Source: UBA6544 sp038131165 (GTDB taxonomy: Bacteria > Pseudomonadota > Alphaproteobacteria > UBA8366). From it: DNA of 64,000 bases. Location: NCBI GenBank assembly GCA_038131165.1, contig JAYPOZ010000008.1, forward strand, positions 11,446 to 75,445. The letters are read 5' to 3'. How positions within the stretch are numbered: the stretch's first letter is position 1; the number at the start of each line of letters is the position of its first letter. The position numbers were made by a program, and so were the translations under genes. Below the pieces are notes generated by a model that was not told where the DNA came from, ran no database searches, and saw nothing but the letters and a program-made list of their open reading frames with translations. This document shows positions 1-9,259 of this stretch, piece by piece.

Positions 1-575
1 GTTCGGGTATACTCGGCGCGGGCGGCGGCATAGGTCTCCGCGGAGGTGGCGATGATGGGGACCTGCAAATCCCGCCGCAGGACGAAGCCGGCGGGCGCCC
101 CCAGCGTCATGGCCTCGTCATAGGCCTCGGCGGAATCCTCGTACTCGCCGCGCGCTTCATGCAGGGCGCCGCGATAGAGATGCGGATCGATCCAGTTCGC
201 CCGGTGCTGTCCGGCGGCGCGGTAATGCGCGATGGCGCCGCTGGCGGTGCCGCGCTTCTCGAGCAGCCGAGCCAGGCCGAAATGCCCCTCCGCGTGATCC
301 GGCTGGAGCGCGATCGCGGCCCGATACGCCGTGATCGCGGCTTCGTTCTGCCCGGCTGCTTCAAGCGCCGCCGCAAGCCCGAAGCAGGGTGCCGCCCAGT
401 CCGGTTTCAGTTGCGCGGCCTTTGCGAAGGCGCGGATGGCCTCGTCGAAGCGGCCGGCCGCGGCCGCCGCCTCGCCCAACCGGTGCTGGCACGCAGCGTC
501 CTCCGGCGCCGCCTCGGCTGCGGCGCGCGCGGCGGAAAACTCCGGAGTCTGCGTTCTGTCATCGGGGCCGCTCAT
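1..575 (-). CDS. TPR protein, C-terminus cut by window edge; possibly a GT41 (OGT/SPINDLY-like) glycosyltransferase
   Basis: Reading leftward from the ATG at 575-573, the frame stays open to the window edge (about 191 codons). The visible part is a run of degenerate tetratricopeptide repeats, with segments such as RFDEAIRAFAKAAQLKPDWA and NEAAITAYRAAIALQPDHAE, each ending in the usual xLxPD/W turn. After about residue 165 the repeats give way to the segment VPIIATSAETYAAARAEYTR. From memory this resembles the linker between the TPR array and the glycosyltransferase domain in bacterial SPINDLY/OGT-like proteins. The catalytic part lies outside the window, so that identity is inference; the TPR call is seen directly. 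It is divergent from the phosphotransferase at 707, with a 131-bp shared upstream region. Confidence 0.75.
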   Translation of the reverse strand, partial: MSGPDDRTQTPEFSAARAAAEAAPEDAACQHRLGEAAAAAGRFDEAIRAFAKAAQLKPDWAAPCFGLAAALEAAGQNEAAITAYRAAIALQPDHAEGHFGLARLLEKRGTASGAIAHYRAAGQHRANWIDPHLYRGALHEARGEYEDSAEAYDEAMTLGAPAGFVLRRDLQVPIIATSAETYAAARAEYTR

Positions 576-706
576 GGCTCTAAGCGATACCATTGTATCT
601 TCCCAGTCCCCAGTAAATTTCGGATTGCCCCGCGTCTTAAGATTGCAAATGGAGCAAGGATTGCGTAACCATCCCGCTTCAAAGTGACCGAACCCTCCAA
701 GGCAAG

Positions 707-1582
707 ATGAAAAACCCCGTCGGAAACACGGCCGAAGATGCTCAGCGACACTTCCGCGCCGCCATGGCGGGCGGGTCGCAGGTCGTGCTCTCGCCGGTTT
801 CCGCGTCGACGTCGAACTACGTCTATCTGACCGATACGGGCTGTATCGTCAGGTTCCCCCATAACGACTGGGTGCGGGAAGGGTTCTACCGGGAACGAAA
901 GCTGCTCGATCTTCTCGATGGCCGCCTCGGCATCGCCATTCCGCGCATCGCGCATTTCAACGAGTCGCCCGTCTTCATGAGCTACAAGGCGATCGACGGG
1001 ATGGTGGCGTCGCGCGACGTCGTCAGCACGCTCGACTCGAAGCGGCGCGCACGGTTCGGCGCGACGCTGGGGGATTTCATGGCGCGCCTGCATGGCGAAC
1101 CGCTGGAGCGCTACGACTTCCTGCCGCGGCACTACGGCGAAGACCTGCTCCGGCAATTGCGGGAGAACGCCGAGACGATCGGAAGGCGCGATCCGGAAGG
1201 CCGTGTCGGCGGCCTCCTCGCGGAATCCCTCGAAGCCTGGGAAGAGGTCCGCAACGGCGACGATCACAATGTGCTGTTGCATCAGGACCTGCACGGCCAG
1301 AACCTGATCTGCAATCCCGATACGGGAGACCTGGTTGGCGTGCTCGATTTCACGCTGGCCTGGATCGGCGATCCGCTATGGGACTTCCCGGAGGTCTATC
1401 GCTGCGGCGCCGATATTCTCGAGCATACGGTGGCCGTGTATACGGCGCAGAGCGGCAGGCACATCAATACCGAAGCCGTGAAGATCATTTCCCGTCTTCA
1501 GTTGATGCGCAGCCTGGACCGCGCCCAATGCGGCAGCGCGCGCGAAGCGCAGGTGCTGGAGCGGATTCGGGCCCACCCCTAG
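707..1582 (+). CDS. Aminoglycoside/choline-kinase-like phosphotransferase (APH family)
   Basis: A 291-residue protein with the protein-kinase-like APH fold. The Brenner-type catalytic loop HQDLHGQN lies at residues 192-199, with the base Asp194 and metal ligand Asn199. The DFG-equivalent Asp214 lies in VLDFTLAWIGDPLWDF. The N-terminal lobe is short and lacks an obvious glycine-rich loop, as is common in this family. These enzymes phosphorylate hydroxyl groups on small molecules (antibiotics, choline, sugars, homoserine), and the substrate cannot be read from sequence. The start has only a weak AAGG ribosome site. The gene converges on the methyltransferase, and the two stop codons interlock over 4 bp (1579-1582). 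Cytosolic. Confidence 0.85.
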   Translation: MKNPVGNTAEDAQRHFRAAMAGGSQVVLSPVSASTSNYVYLTDTGCIVRFPHNDWVREGFYRERKLLDLLDGRLGIAIPRIAHFNESPVFMSYKAIDGMVASRDVVSTLDSKRRARFGATLGDFMARLHGEPLERYDFLPRHYGEDLLRQLRENAETIGRRDPEGRVGGLLAESLEAWEEVRNGDDHNVLLHQDLHGQNLICNPDTGDLVGVLDFTLAWIGDPLWDFPEVYRCGADILEHTVAVYTAQSGRHINTEAVKIISRLQLMRSLDRAQCGSAREAQVLERIRAHP

Positions 1583-2292
1583 CCCAGGCGCGCCGCACCC
1601 TTGTGGGCATGCAGAATGAGGCGTTCCTGTCGAAAGGCGCCGCCGTATCCGGGAACGTCCCGGGGTCGGTGCCGGGCCAGCCGGTCGATGGCGACGAATC
1701 CGGCATCGCTCAGCATCTCGCCGAGCATGCTTTCGTTCGGCAGCAGGATGCGCCGCCCTTTCGCGCTGCGCCGCATGAGTGCCTGAGGGTCGCGCTGAAA
1801 GGCCGCGTCGTCCGCGATCTTGACCGCCACGGGGATTTCCATGATCGCCGTCGTCCGGGTCGCGGACGCGATCAGGTCGAGCGCCAGATACGGGTGATCC
1901 AGGTGCTGGAAGACGGAGAGGAATATCACCAGATCGAAAGGGGCGCCGGCCAGACGGGCGAGATCGTAGACGGTTTTATCCTCGAACTCGATCCGCGATC
2001 CCGTGATCTCTTTCAGGAGCGCGATCTTTTCGCCGAGATGCGGGGCCCTGTCGATGCCGACGATGCGGGCCGCAAGGCGCCGCTCGGCTTCGAAGCAGAA
2101 GAAACCCTCGCTGCATCCGATGTCGAGGACGGATTTCCCCGATAGGTCTGCGGGCATCTGCAGCATCGGCAGTTTTTGTGTGGTGTAGGTGTCTTCGCCG
2201 GGCGTCGCGTAATCGCCCCCCAACGGGATGCGCTGGTACCAATCGAAGCGGTCGATCCGGGCACGGAGTTCGGGTGGCGGAAGATTTTCCAT
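1579..2292 (-). CDS. Class I SAM-dependent methyltransferase, CmoB/DUF1698-like
   Basis: 237 residues. The SAM-binding motif I is VLDIGCSEGFFCFEAE at about residues 55-70, followed by an acidic motif II region (IVGIDRAP) and the motif IV segment PFDLVIFLSVFQHLDHP. The N-terminal WYQRIPLGGDY and the spacing to motif I resemble the tRNA mo5U34 (de)carboxymethylating family CmoB and its paralogues (DUF1698). It is shorter than CmoB, which is usually over 300 residues, so a small-molecule or lipid-linked substrate is equally possible. It is encoded opposite to the phosphotransferase, overlapping its stop by 4 bp, and is divergent from the hydroxylase-like gene at 2452. Confidence 0.8.
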   Translation of the reverse strand: MENLPPPELRARIDRFDWYQRIPLGGDYATPGEDTYTTQKLPMLQMPADLSGKSVLDIGCSEGFFCFEAERRLAARIVGIDRAPHLGEKIALLKEITGSRIEFEDKTVYDLARLAGAPFDLVIFLSVFQHLDHPYLALDLIASATRTTAIMEIPVAVKIADDAAFQRDPQALMRRSAKGRRILLPNESMLGEMLSDAGFVAIDRLARHRPRDVPGYGGAFRQERLILHAHKGAARLG

Positions 2293-2451
2293 CTGCGGAG
2301 ACAGTCGCCGGGTGTTTGTGAAAGAGGCGGATCATAGGGGAAGGCGGAACCGCCTCGCAAGCGCTGGACTTGGCGTGCCGAACCTTGCAACGTTGCGGTC
2401 ACGCTGGCCTTGTAGTGGTATCGGCCATGGAAACCGTGTGGGAGGCTGTCG

Positions 2452-3012
2452 ATGATCCGAGAGACCGGTATCCGGGAGGAGCTGGCGTCGCTATTGGCGA
2501 CGCTGGAACAGGTGAACCCGCTGTTCACGGAGCACAATCAGATCGGCGTTACCGCCAGGCCCGGTGTCGCCGATCCGTTATACGATGCGGTCGGCTGGTT
2601 GCCGGAAGGGGCGGCCGAAGCCGATTATTCGGAGATCAACGAGCCCTTTCTCGGCACCGCGATCGAAGACCTATTGCGAAAACTCCCTTTCGCTTACGGC
2701 CGCACGCGGTTGATGCGCATGCGCCCGAAATCCTGTCTGTCGATCCATGCCGACCCGACCCGCCGTTATCATTTTGCCTTAATCACGAATCCCGGTTGTT
2801 TCATCGTCGGCGTGTCCGGAGATAAGGGCGGTTTCCATCATATTCCGGCGGACGGGCAGCTTTACGAGATGGATGCCCACCGCACGCACACGGCGATGAA
2901 TACGGGCAATCAGGACCGCATTCACCTGGTCATCACGCCGGCCGATCCGACTCGCCCGCCGAACGCCGATCCCGTCGGCAGGCGGCGTTTGGAGACGCGC
3001 AATGGCGCATGA
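2452..3012 (+). CDS. Aspartyl/asparaginyl beta-hydroxylase-like 2OG-Fe(II) oxygenase
   Basis: 186 residues. The double-stranded beta-helix signature is visible as SIHAD (His99-x-Asp101, candidate iron ligands), a hydrophobic strand FALITNPGCFIV, and a distal His146 in HRTHTAMN followed by Arg156 in DRIHLVI (candidate 2-oxoglutarate anchor). This arrangement matches the Asp/Asn hydroxylase-type family. A good ribosome site (GGGAGG about 7 nt upstream) supports the ATG at 2452. It sits alone between a divergent methyltransferase and the ABC importer operon. The substrate is unknown. The fold call is fairly secure; the specific name is family-level inference. Confidence 0.75.
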   Translation: MIRETGIREELASLLATLEQVNPLFTEHNQIGVTARPGVADPLYDAVGWLPEGAAEADYSEINEPFLGTAIEDLLRKLPFAYGRTRLMRMRPKSCLSIHADPTRRYHFALITNPGCFIVGVSGDKGGFHHIPADGQLYEMDAHRTHTAMNTGNQDRIHLVITPADPTRPPNADPVGRRRLETRNGA

Positions 3013-3177
3013 ATTTGTGCGATGGCAGAGCGCTCATTGTCATGCTAAGACTCTGCCGGTCTCAGGGAGAGGCCGGAGGTGCGGCACGATAAAGAATGCG
3101 CGTCCTTCGGAGAGTGTCGACCTGGGATTGCGGGGAAGGTTTGGTAATTCGACGATTTGGGGGCTGGGGGCGAGCCG

Positions 3178-5064
3178 TTGACCGACTTGCTGACTGTTAA
3201 GGATTTACGGGTTAAGTTCCGCGTTCACGGGGGGATCGTCGACGCGGTGAAGGGTGCGTCGTTCACCATCCGCCAGGGCTCTACCGTCGCGCTCGTGGGC
3301 GAATCGGGTTCGGGTAAATCGGTCATTTCCCAGTGCGTAATGGGAATATTGCCCAACGTCGGCGAAATTACCGGCGGCGAGATTCTGTTCGCCGACCCTC
3401 AGAAACCGGGCGAGATTGTCGACATTGCGAAGATGCCGCAGGACAGCGGGGAGATGCGAGGCATCCGCGGCGGTCGCATTTCGATCATTTTCCAAGAACC
3501 GATGACGTCTCTGTCGCAGCTGCACACGATCGGCGATCAGATCGGCGAAGCCCTGCATCTTCACCGCGACGTCAGCAAGCCGGAAGGCGTGCGTCTGGTC
3601 ACCGAAATTCTCGGTCTCGTCGGTTTTCCTGACCCTGTGCGGGCGCTCAGAATGTATCCCTTCGAGCTGTCGGGCGGATTGCGCCAGCGCGCAATGATTG
3701 CGATGGCCCTGGTCTGCCGGCCTGCCCTGTTGATTGCCGACGAGCCGACGACCGCACTCGACGTTTCGATCCAGGCGCAAATCCTGAAACTGATTGGCAA
3801 TCTTCAGGATGAACTTGGCATGGCCGTATTGATGATCACCCATGATCTGGGGGTTGTTGCCAATATCGCCGAGGAAGTCGTCGTGATGTATCACGGCGAA
3901 ATCATGGAATGCGGCACGGTCGGCGATATTTACGAGAATCCGCAGCATCCCTATCTCAAAGGGTTGATGAAGGCGGTGCCCCACTTCGATATGAAGCCGG
4001 GCGAACGGCTGGTCCCGCTCCGCGAAATCGTTCAGCAGACGGGCCCGGTGATGGTCGAGCGGGAGCCGTGGCCGGAAGGCGCAGACGCCGCCGGGCCGTT
4101 GCTCGATGTCCGCAATGTCGTAAAACGCTATACGACCCGGAAGAGCGGGCTGTTCGGCGGGGGCGCGGAGACGTCGGTCGCGGCGGTCAACGATGTGAGC
4201 TTCGAGATCCGGCGCGGCGAATGTTTCGGCCTCGTGGGGGAAAGCGGTAGCGGGAAGACCTCCGTCAGCAAGCTCATCATGCGGGCGGTGACGCCCGACG
4301 AAGGACAGATTCTGTACAACGACCGCGGTGTGCAGACGGACATATTGAAGCTTGAGGATCAGGCGTTGATGGATTTCCGCCGCAAGATCCAAATGGTATT
4401 CCAAGACCCCTTCGGATCCTTGAACCCGCGGATGACGGTCTTCGACGTCATCAGAGAGCCCTTGATCATTCATGAGATCGGCGACGCGAAAACCCAGGGC
4501 GAGATGGTGCAGGAACTGATGCGGCTGGTCGGACTCGATCCCCGGTTCCTCAATCGCTATCCGCACAGTTTTTCCGGCGGCCAGCGCCAGCGGATCGGGA
4601 TCGCGAGGGCCTTGGCGCTAAAGCCCGATCTGCTCATTTGCGACGAGCCGGTCTCCGCGCTCGATGTTTCGATCCAAGCTCAGATACTTAATCTATTCAA
4701 GGATATGCAGGAAGAGCTCGGTCTGACCTACCTGTTTATTTCGCATAATCTCGCGGTCGTCGACTATGTCGCCGATCGCATTGCAGTCATGTGCCGCGGC
4801 GAAATTGTCGAAATCGCTCCGCGCGAGACCCTCTTCCGGAATCCGGTGCACCATTACACGCGCTCGCTGATGGCGGCGGTGCCCTACCCGGATCTTAATC
4901 GGCGATTGGACTTCGACGCCTTCGGAAGCGGGGGAATTTCGGACCCCGCGAGCTGGCCGGAGCCCTTCGCTTTCAGCCAGGGCCGGGCCGTGCGCATGCA
5001 CGATCTGGGGGATGAACATTTCGTGTTGGCGGCGGAAGATGCGGCAATGGAGGCTTATCAATGA
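3178..5064 (+). CDS. Oligopeptide/dipeptide ABC transporter, fused double ATP-binding protein
   Basis: About 628 residues with two complete nucleotide-binding domains, as in YejF or a DppD-DppF fusion. Domain 1 has Walker A GESGSGKS near residue 45, signature LSGGLRQRA and Walker B LLIADEPTTALDVS. Domain 2 has GESGSGKT, FSGGQRQRIGIARAL and LLICDEPVSALDVS. Both carry the oligopeptide C-terminal extension (NPQHPYLKGLM, NPVHHYTRSLM). I prefer the TTG at 3178 because it gives the usual family start (LTDLLTVKDLRVKF) behind a G-rich stretch. A TTG at 3157 would add seven residues. It is the first gene of a four-gene importer operon; its stop overlaps the ATG of the binding protein. Confidence 0.95.
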   Translation: MTDLLTVKDLRVKFRVHGGIVDAVKGASFTIRQGSTVALVGESGSGKSVISQCVMGILPNVGEITGGEILFADPQKPGEIVDIAKMPQDSGEMRGIRGGRISIIFQEPMTSLSQLHTIGDQIGEALHLHRDVSKPEGVRLVTEILGLVGFPDPVRALRMYPFELSGGLRQRAMIAMALVCRPALLIADEPTTALDVSIQAQILKLIGNLQDELGMAVLMITHDLGVVANIAEEVVVMYHGEIMECGTVGDIYENPQHPYLKGLMKAVPHFDMKPGERLVPLREIVQQTGPVMVEREPWPEGADAAGPLLDVRNVVKRYTTRKSGLFGGGAETSVAAVNDVSFEIRRGECFGLVGESGSGKTSVSKLIMRAVTPDEGQILYNDRGVQTDILKLEDQALMDFRRKIQMVFQDPFGSLNPRMTVFDVIREPLIIHEIGDAKTQGEMVQELMRLVGLDPRFLNRYPHSFSGGQRQRIGIARALALKPDLLICDEPVSALDVSIQAQILNLFKDMQEELGLTYLFISHNLAVVDYVADRIAVMCRGEIVEIAPRETLFRNPVHHYTRSLMAAVPYPDLNRRLDFDAFGSGGISDPASWPEPFAFSQGRAVRMHDLGDEHFVLAAEDAAMEAYQ

Positions 5065-6974
5065 TCCAGTTACCCCGTAGCCTGGCGGTGATGACGCTGG
5101 GTGTTATCGTGGCCGTTATCTCTCCGGCAATGGCGGAACGGCCGACGCTTGTCGAGACGCCCAGCCTCGCCGACGACGTTAAAGCGGGTAAATTGCCGCC
5201 GATCGGCGAGCGTGTGCCCGTGGATGTCGATGTGATGAATATGAAATCGCTCGGCAAGGTGCCCGGACAGCACGGCGGAAAACTCCGTTTCCTGATGGGG
5301 AAGCAGAAAGATACCAAGATGATGATGGTCTACGGGTATGCGCGGTTGATCGCGTATGACCGGGGCCTGAACTTCGTCCCGGATATATTGCAGAGCTTCG
5401 ACGTGAAGGAGGAACGACAATTCACGTTCCGGCTACGCAAGGGGCATAAATGGTCGGACGGCCATCCCTTCACGGCGGAGGACTTCCGCTATTACTGGGA
5501 GGACATGGCGACCGACAAGGACGTCTCCCAAAAAGGTCTGTCGTCCGCCCTCTTGGTCGATGGCGAAGGACCGACCTTCGAAGTCCTGGACGAGACGACC
5601 GTGCGCTATACCTGGGCCAAGCCAAATCCGAATTTCATCCCCTGGATTACCCGGCCCCGCCCGTTGCTGCTGTACCGGCCGGCGCATTACCTCAAGCAGT
5701 TTCACGCCAAATACTCGGACGAGGCGAAACTCAACGAGATGGCGAAGACGGAGAACAAGCGCAATTGGGCGGACATCCACAACGACCGCGACCGATGGTA
5801 CCGCATGGACAATCCGGACCGTCCGACCTTGCAGCCCTGGTATAATTCGGTCACGCCACCGTCGGAGCGGTTCATCTTCAAGCGCAATCCGTATTACCAC
5901 AGGATCGACGAGAACGGCCGTCAGTTGCCCTATATCGACGACGTGGTCGTCAACCTCGGGGCCACCAACATGGTCCCGGCGCGCACGGGTTCCGGCGAGG
6001 CCGACCTTCAGGCGCGCTATTTGCGCTTTGACCATTTTACCTTTCTCAAGGAAAGCGCCGAGCGTTACGACTTCACCGTGCGGTTATGGCGCAAGGCCCG
6101 CGGATCGCAGATCGCATTGTTTCCGAACCTGAACGCCAAGGACGAGACCTGGCGCAAACTGTTCCATGATGTGCGGTTCCGGCGAGCGCTTTCGGTTGCG
6201 ATCAATCGCGCCGAAATCAACCAGGTCATTTACTATGGTTTGGCAAAGGCCAGCCAGGACACCGTCCTGGAGGAAAGCCCCCTCTTCAAGCCGAAATACC
6301 AGACGGCCTGGACGGAATTCGACACCAAGAAGGCGAACCAACTCCTCGACGAGATCGGATTGACGAAACGCGATGCGGAGAACATTCGGCTTCTGCCGGA
6401 CGGCCGGCCCGCCGTGATCACCATCGAGACGGCCGGCGAGAGCACGGAGCAGACGGATGTCCTGGAGTTGGTGCGCGATGGCTGGAGCCGGGTCGGAATC
6501 AAGCTGCTGACCAAACCGTCCCAGCGCGAAGTCTTCCGCCAACGCATCTATGCGGGCGATACCATCATGTCGGTCTGGTCGGGGGTATCGAACGGTATTC
6601 CGACGGCGTTGATGAGCCCGGAAGAGTTCACGCCCTCCAACAAGCTGCAGTTCCAGTGGCCGCATTGGGGACACTACGTTCAGTCCGAAGGCAAGGCGGG
6701 AGAGGTCCCGGATTTGCCGTCGGCAAAGCGGCTGGTCGAACTCAATAATGCCTGGCTGCATGGGATCGATCGGCAGGAAAAGGCCAAGATTTGGCATGAG
6801 ATTTTGCAAATCCACGCGGATAATGTATTCGTGATCGGATTGATCAACGCAACTTTGCAGCCGATTGTGGTAAATAAGAATCTGCGCAATGTCCCGACGG
6901 AAGGGTTCTACAATTGGCACCCTGGGGCCTATTTCGGGATTTATCGGCCGGCGACGTTCTGGTATGCGAAATAA
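5061..6974 (+). CDS. ABC transporter periplasmic substrate-binding protein, family 5 (peptide/oligopeptide type)
   Basis: 637 residues with an N-terminal export signal (hydrophobic core SLAVMTLGVIVAVISPAMA, cleavage probably after AMA). The body is typical of SBP_bac_5: FTFRLRKGHKWSDGHPFTAEDFRYYWEDM in pieces near residue 120, and DVRFRRALSVAINR near residue 370. It overlaps the upstream ATPase stop by 4 bp (ATGA) and has GGAGG 7 nt before the start, indicating translational coupling. The protein captures the ligand in the periplasm for the two permeases downstream. The large size is closest to the YejA/DdpA-like group. Ligand specificity (peptide, sugar acid or other) cannot be deduced. Confidence 0.93.
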   Translation: MIQLPRSLAVMTLGVIVAVISPAMAERPTLVETPSLADDVKAGKLPPIGERVPVDVDVMNMKSLGKVPGQHGGKLRFLMGKQKDTKMMMVYGYARLIAYDRGLNFVPDILQSFDVKEERQFTFRLRKGHKWSDGHPFTAEDFRYYWEDMATDKDVSQKGLSSALLVDGEGPTFEVLDETTVRYTWAKPNPNFIPWITRPRPLLLYRPAHYLKQFHAKYSDEAKLNEMAKTENKRNWADIHNDRDRWYRMDNPDRPTLQPWYNSVTPPSERFIFKRNPYYHRIDENGRQLPYIDDVVVNLGATNMVPARTGSGEADLQARYLRFDHFTFLKESAERYDFTVRLWRKARGSQIALFPNLNAKDETWRKLFHDVRFRRALSVAINRAEINQVIYYGLAKASQDTVLEESPLFKPKYQTAWTEFDTKKANQLLDEIGLTKRDAENIRLLPDGRPAVITIETAGESTEQTDVLELVRDGWSRVGIKLLTKPSQREVFRQRIYAGDTIMSVWSGVSNGIPTALMSPEEFTPSNKLQFQWPHWGHYVQSEGKAGEVPDLPSAKRLVELNNAWLHGIDRQEKAKIWHEILQIHADNVFVIGLINATLQPIVVNKNLRNVPTEGFYNWHPGAYFGIYRPATFWYAK

Positions 6975-7052
6975 TCGGCGGAAGAATGTTGTGAACAAGT
7001 TGGACCGGCACGCGCACGAGAGCAGATCGGCGGAAGGGCGAACGAGAGTTTA

Positions 7053-8051
7053 ATGCTGCAGTACCTCGTTCGCCGAATTCTCATTATGATCCCGACCTTG
7101 CTCGCGATCAGCCTCATCGTCTTCTTGATCATCGAGCTGCCGCCCGGCGACTACCTCGAAAGCTATATCTCCGAGCTTCAGGCGCAGGGCGAAACCGTCG
7201 ACCAGAAGCATATCGAATTTCTGCGCGAGCAATACGGCTTCGACAAGCCGGTCATGACGCGGTACTGGGAATGGCTCACCGGCATGATGGTCGGCGATTT
7301 CGGTTTTTCCTTCGAATATCGCCTGCCGGTTTCCGAGGTCGTCGGCGACCGTTTGTTTCTGACGATCCTGGTGTCTACCGTCACCATAATATTCACCTGG
7401 GTCATCGCGTTCCCGATCGGCCTCTATTCCGCGACCCATCAGTACAGCTGGGGCGACTACGGCCTGACCTTCATCGGTCTGCTCGGATTGGCGACGCCCA
7501 ACTTCCTGCTCGCGTTGATCATGCTGTATTTCGCGAACGTCATCTTCGGCACGTCGATCGGCGGCTTGATGGATCCCGACTATATCGACCAGCCGTGGAG
7601 TTGGGGCAAGTTCCTCTCGGTCCTGGAGCACCTGTGGATTCCCGTTGTCGTCATCGGTACGTCGGGGACGGCCGGCATGATCCGGCGGTTGCGGGCCAAT
7701 CTGCTGGATGAATTGCAGAAGCAATACGTGACCACCGCGCGCGCCAAGGGGTTGCCGCCGCTGCGGTTGCTGTTGAAATATCCGCTTCGGACGGCCATCA
7801 ATTTCTTCGTCGCGGACATCGGCAGCCTGCTGCCCAACATCATATCGGGCGCCGAACTCGTCGCGGTCGTCCTGTCCTTGCCGACGACCGGCCCTGTGCT
7901 GATTGCGGCGCTGCAGAGTCAGGATATGTACCTGGCCGGCTCATTCTTGATGTTCCTGGCCTCGTTGACCGTCATCGGGGTTTTGATCTCGGATATTCTA
8001 TTGGCCTGGCTCGATCCGCGCATCCGCCTTGCCGGGGGAGCCGCGAAATGA
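7053..8051 (+). CDS. ABC transporter permease, DppB/OppB/YejB type
   Basis: 332 residues beginning MLQYLVRRILIMIPTLLAIS, the signature N-terminal helix of DppB-type permeases. About six transmembrane segments follow. The EAA-like cytoplasmic loop is visible as YVTTARAKGLPPLRLLLKYPLRTA near residues 225-250. It lies 78 bp after the binding protein and overlaps the next permease by 4 bp (ATGA at 8048-8051). It pairs with that permease to form the inner-membrane channel of the importer. The ribosome site is weak (GAGAG). Confidence 0.94.
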   Translation: MLQYLVRRILIMIPTLLAISLIVFLIIELPPGDYLESYISELQAQGETVDQKHIEFLREQYGFDKPVMTRYWEWLTGMMVGDFGFSFEYRLPVSEVVGDRLFLTILVSTVTIIFTWVIAFPIGLYSATHQYSWGDYGLTFIGLLGLATPNFLLALIMLYFANVIFGTSIGGLMDPDYIDQPWSWGKFLSVLEHLWIPVVVIGTSGTAGMIRRLRANLLDELQKQYVTTARAKGLPPLRLLLKYPLRTAINFFVADIGSLLPNIISGAELVAVVLSLPTTGPVLIAALQSQDMYLAGSFLMFLASLTVIGVLISDILLAWLDPRIRLAGGAAK

Positions 8052-9220
8052 GCGCCGACACCGGCAGCGGCCGCAAGCTCGAGCATTTTGTCTCGCAGGC
8101 GCCTTTCGATCCGCACGCCATCGAGGCCCTGTCGCCGGAGCAGGAACGCTATTACATGGCGTCCCAGTGGCAGCTCATGTGGTGGAAATTCATCCGCCAC
8201 CGCCTGGCGCTGATTTCGGGCGGTTTCCTGCTGATCATGTACGCGTCGATCCTGATCAGCGAGTTTCTGGCGCCCTACAATCTACATACCCGGAATATCA
8301 ACTCCATCTACGCGCCGCCGCAATCCCTGCACATGTTCCACGAGGGCGCGTTCATCGGGCCGTTCGTGTATGGAAATCGCTTTACGTTGAACCTCTCCAC
8401 GCTGAGCCGGGAATATAAGGAAGACACGACGAAGATTTACCGGGTTCAGTTCTTCTGCCGGGGAGACGCTTATAAATTCTGGGGTTATCTCGATAGCGAC
8501 CTGCACCTTTTCTGCGTTGAAGAGGGCGGTACGCTGTTTCTCCTGGGAACCGACCGCCTCGGCCGGGACATCCTGTCGCGCATGATTTACGGCGCGCGGA
8601 TTTCCCTGACGATCGGGTTGATCGGCATTACGCTGAGTTTTCTGCTGGGCATGGTGATCGGCGGCATCGCCGGATACTACGGCGGGGTCATCGATCTGGT
8701 GGTCCAGCGCATGATCGAGATTCTGCAGTCCTTTCCGCAAATCCCGCTCTGGATGGCGCTCTCCGCCGTCTTGCCCGTGACGTGGAGTCCCTTGCTGATT
8801 TATTTCGGCATTACGGTGATCCTGGCGATGATCGATTGGACGGGTCTGGCGCGCGCCGTGCGCTCGAAGCTGCTGGCGTTGCGCGAGGAGGATTATTGCC
8901 TGGCCGCGCAATTGATGGGCGCCAAGCCGAAGCGAATCATCGGCCGACACCTGATGCCGGGCTTCATGAGCCACTTGATCGCGTCGGCGACCTTGTCGAT
9001 CCCGACGATGATCCTGGGCGAGACGGCGCTGTCTTTCCTGGGGCTGGGGCTGCGGCCGCCGGTGACAAGTTGGGGCGTTCTGCTGAACGAAGCGCAAAAC
9101 ATCAGCGTCGTCGCGCTCTATCCCTGGTTGATCCTGCCGGTCGTGCCCGTCGTGCTGGTCATCCTGGCGTTCAGTTTTCTCGGCGACGGTCTCCGCGACG
9201 CGGCCGACCCCTACAAGTAG
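8048..9220 (+). CDS. ABC transporter permease, DppC/OppC/YejE type
   Basis: 390 residues. The OppC N-terminal element is visible as SQWQLMWWKFIRHRLALISG. The core has GTDRLGRDILSRMIYGARISL, which precedes the binding-protein-dependent transport domain, and an EAA loop (LREEDYCLAAQLMGAKPKRII). An extra loop of roughly 90 residues sits between the first helix and the GTDRLGRD element (about 75-170), longer than in short OppC proteins and like YejE. It is the last gene of the importer operon and converges on the formyltransferase 25 bp away. Confidence 0.94.
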   Translation: MSADTGSGRKLEHFVSQAPFDPHAIEALSPEQERYYMASQWQLMWWKFIRHRLALISGGFLLIMYASILISEFLAPYNLHTRNINSIYAPPQSLHMFHEGAFIGPFVYGNRFTLNLSTLSREYKEDTTKIYRVQFFCRGDAYKFWGYLDSDLHLFCVEEGGTLFLLGTDRLGRDILSRMIYGARISLTIGLIGITLSFLLGMVIGGIAGYYGGVIDLVVQRMIEILQSFPQIPLWMALSAVLPVTWSPLLIYFGITVILAMIDWTGLARAVRSKLLALREEDYCLAAQLMGAKPKRIIGRHLMPGFMSHLIASATLSIPTMILGETALSFLGLGLRPPVTSWGVLLNEAQNISVVALYPWLILPVVPVVLVILAFSFLGDGLRDAADPYK

Positions 9221-9230
9221 ACACCCGGCG

Positions 9231-9259
9231 CCGCCGCTCCGTGCTTCAGAGGGCGGCGG
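9231..9259. terminator. GC-rich hairpin at the convergent end of the importer operon
   Basis: Arms ccgccgc (9231-9237) and gcggcgg (9253-9259) are perfect 7-bp complements between and into two convergent genes. No clear T-run follows on either strand, so intrinsic termination is only a possibility. Confidence 0.3.

Noticed and set aside
3205..4566. Long open frame (453 codons) on the - strand inside the ABC ATPase gene
   Set aside because: Antisense shadow caused by high GC at third positions; no domain, and the + strand gene is certain. The same applies to long antisense frames at 10096-12330, 13740-15269, 18828-21008, 34372-35937, 38988-40643, 41169-43232, 46448-48052 and 60434-62395.
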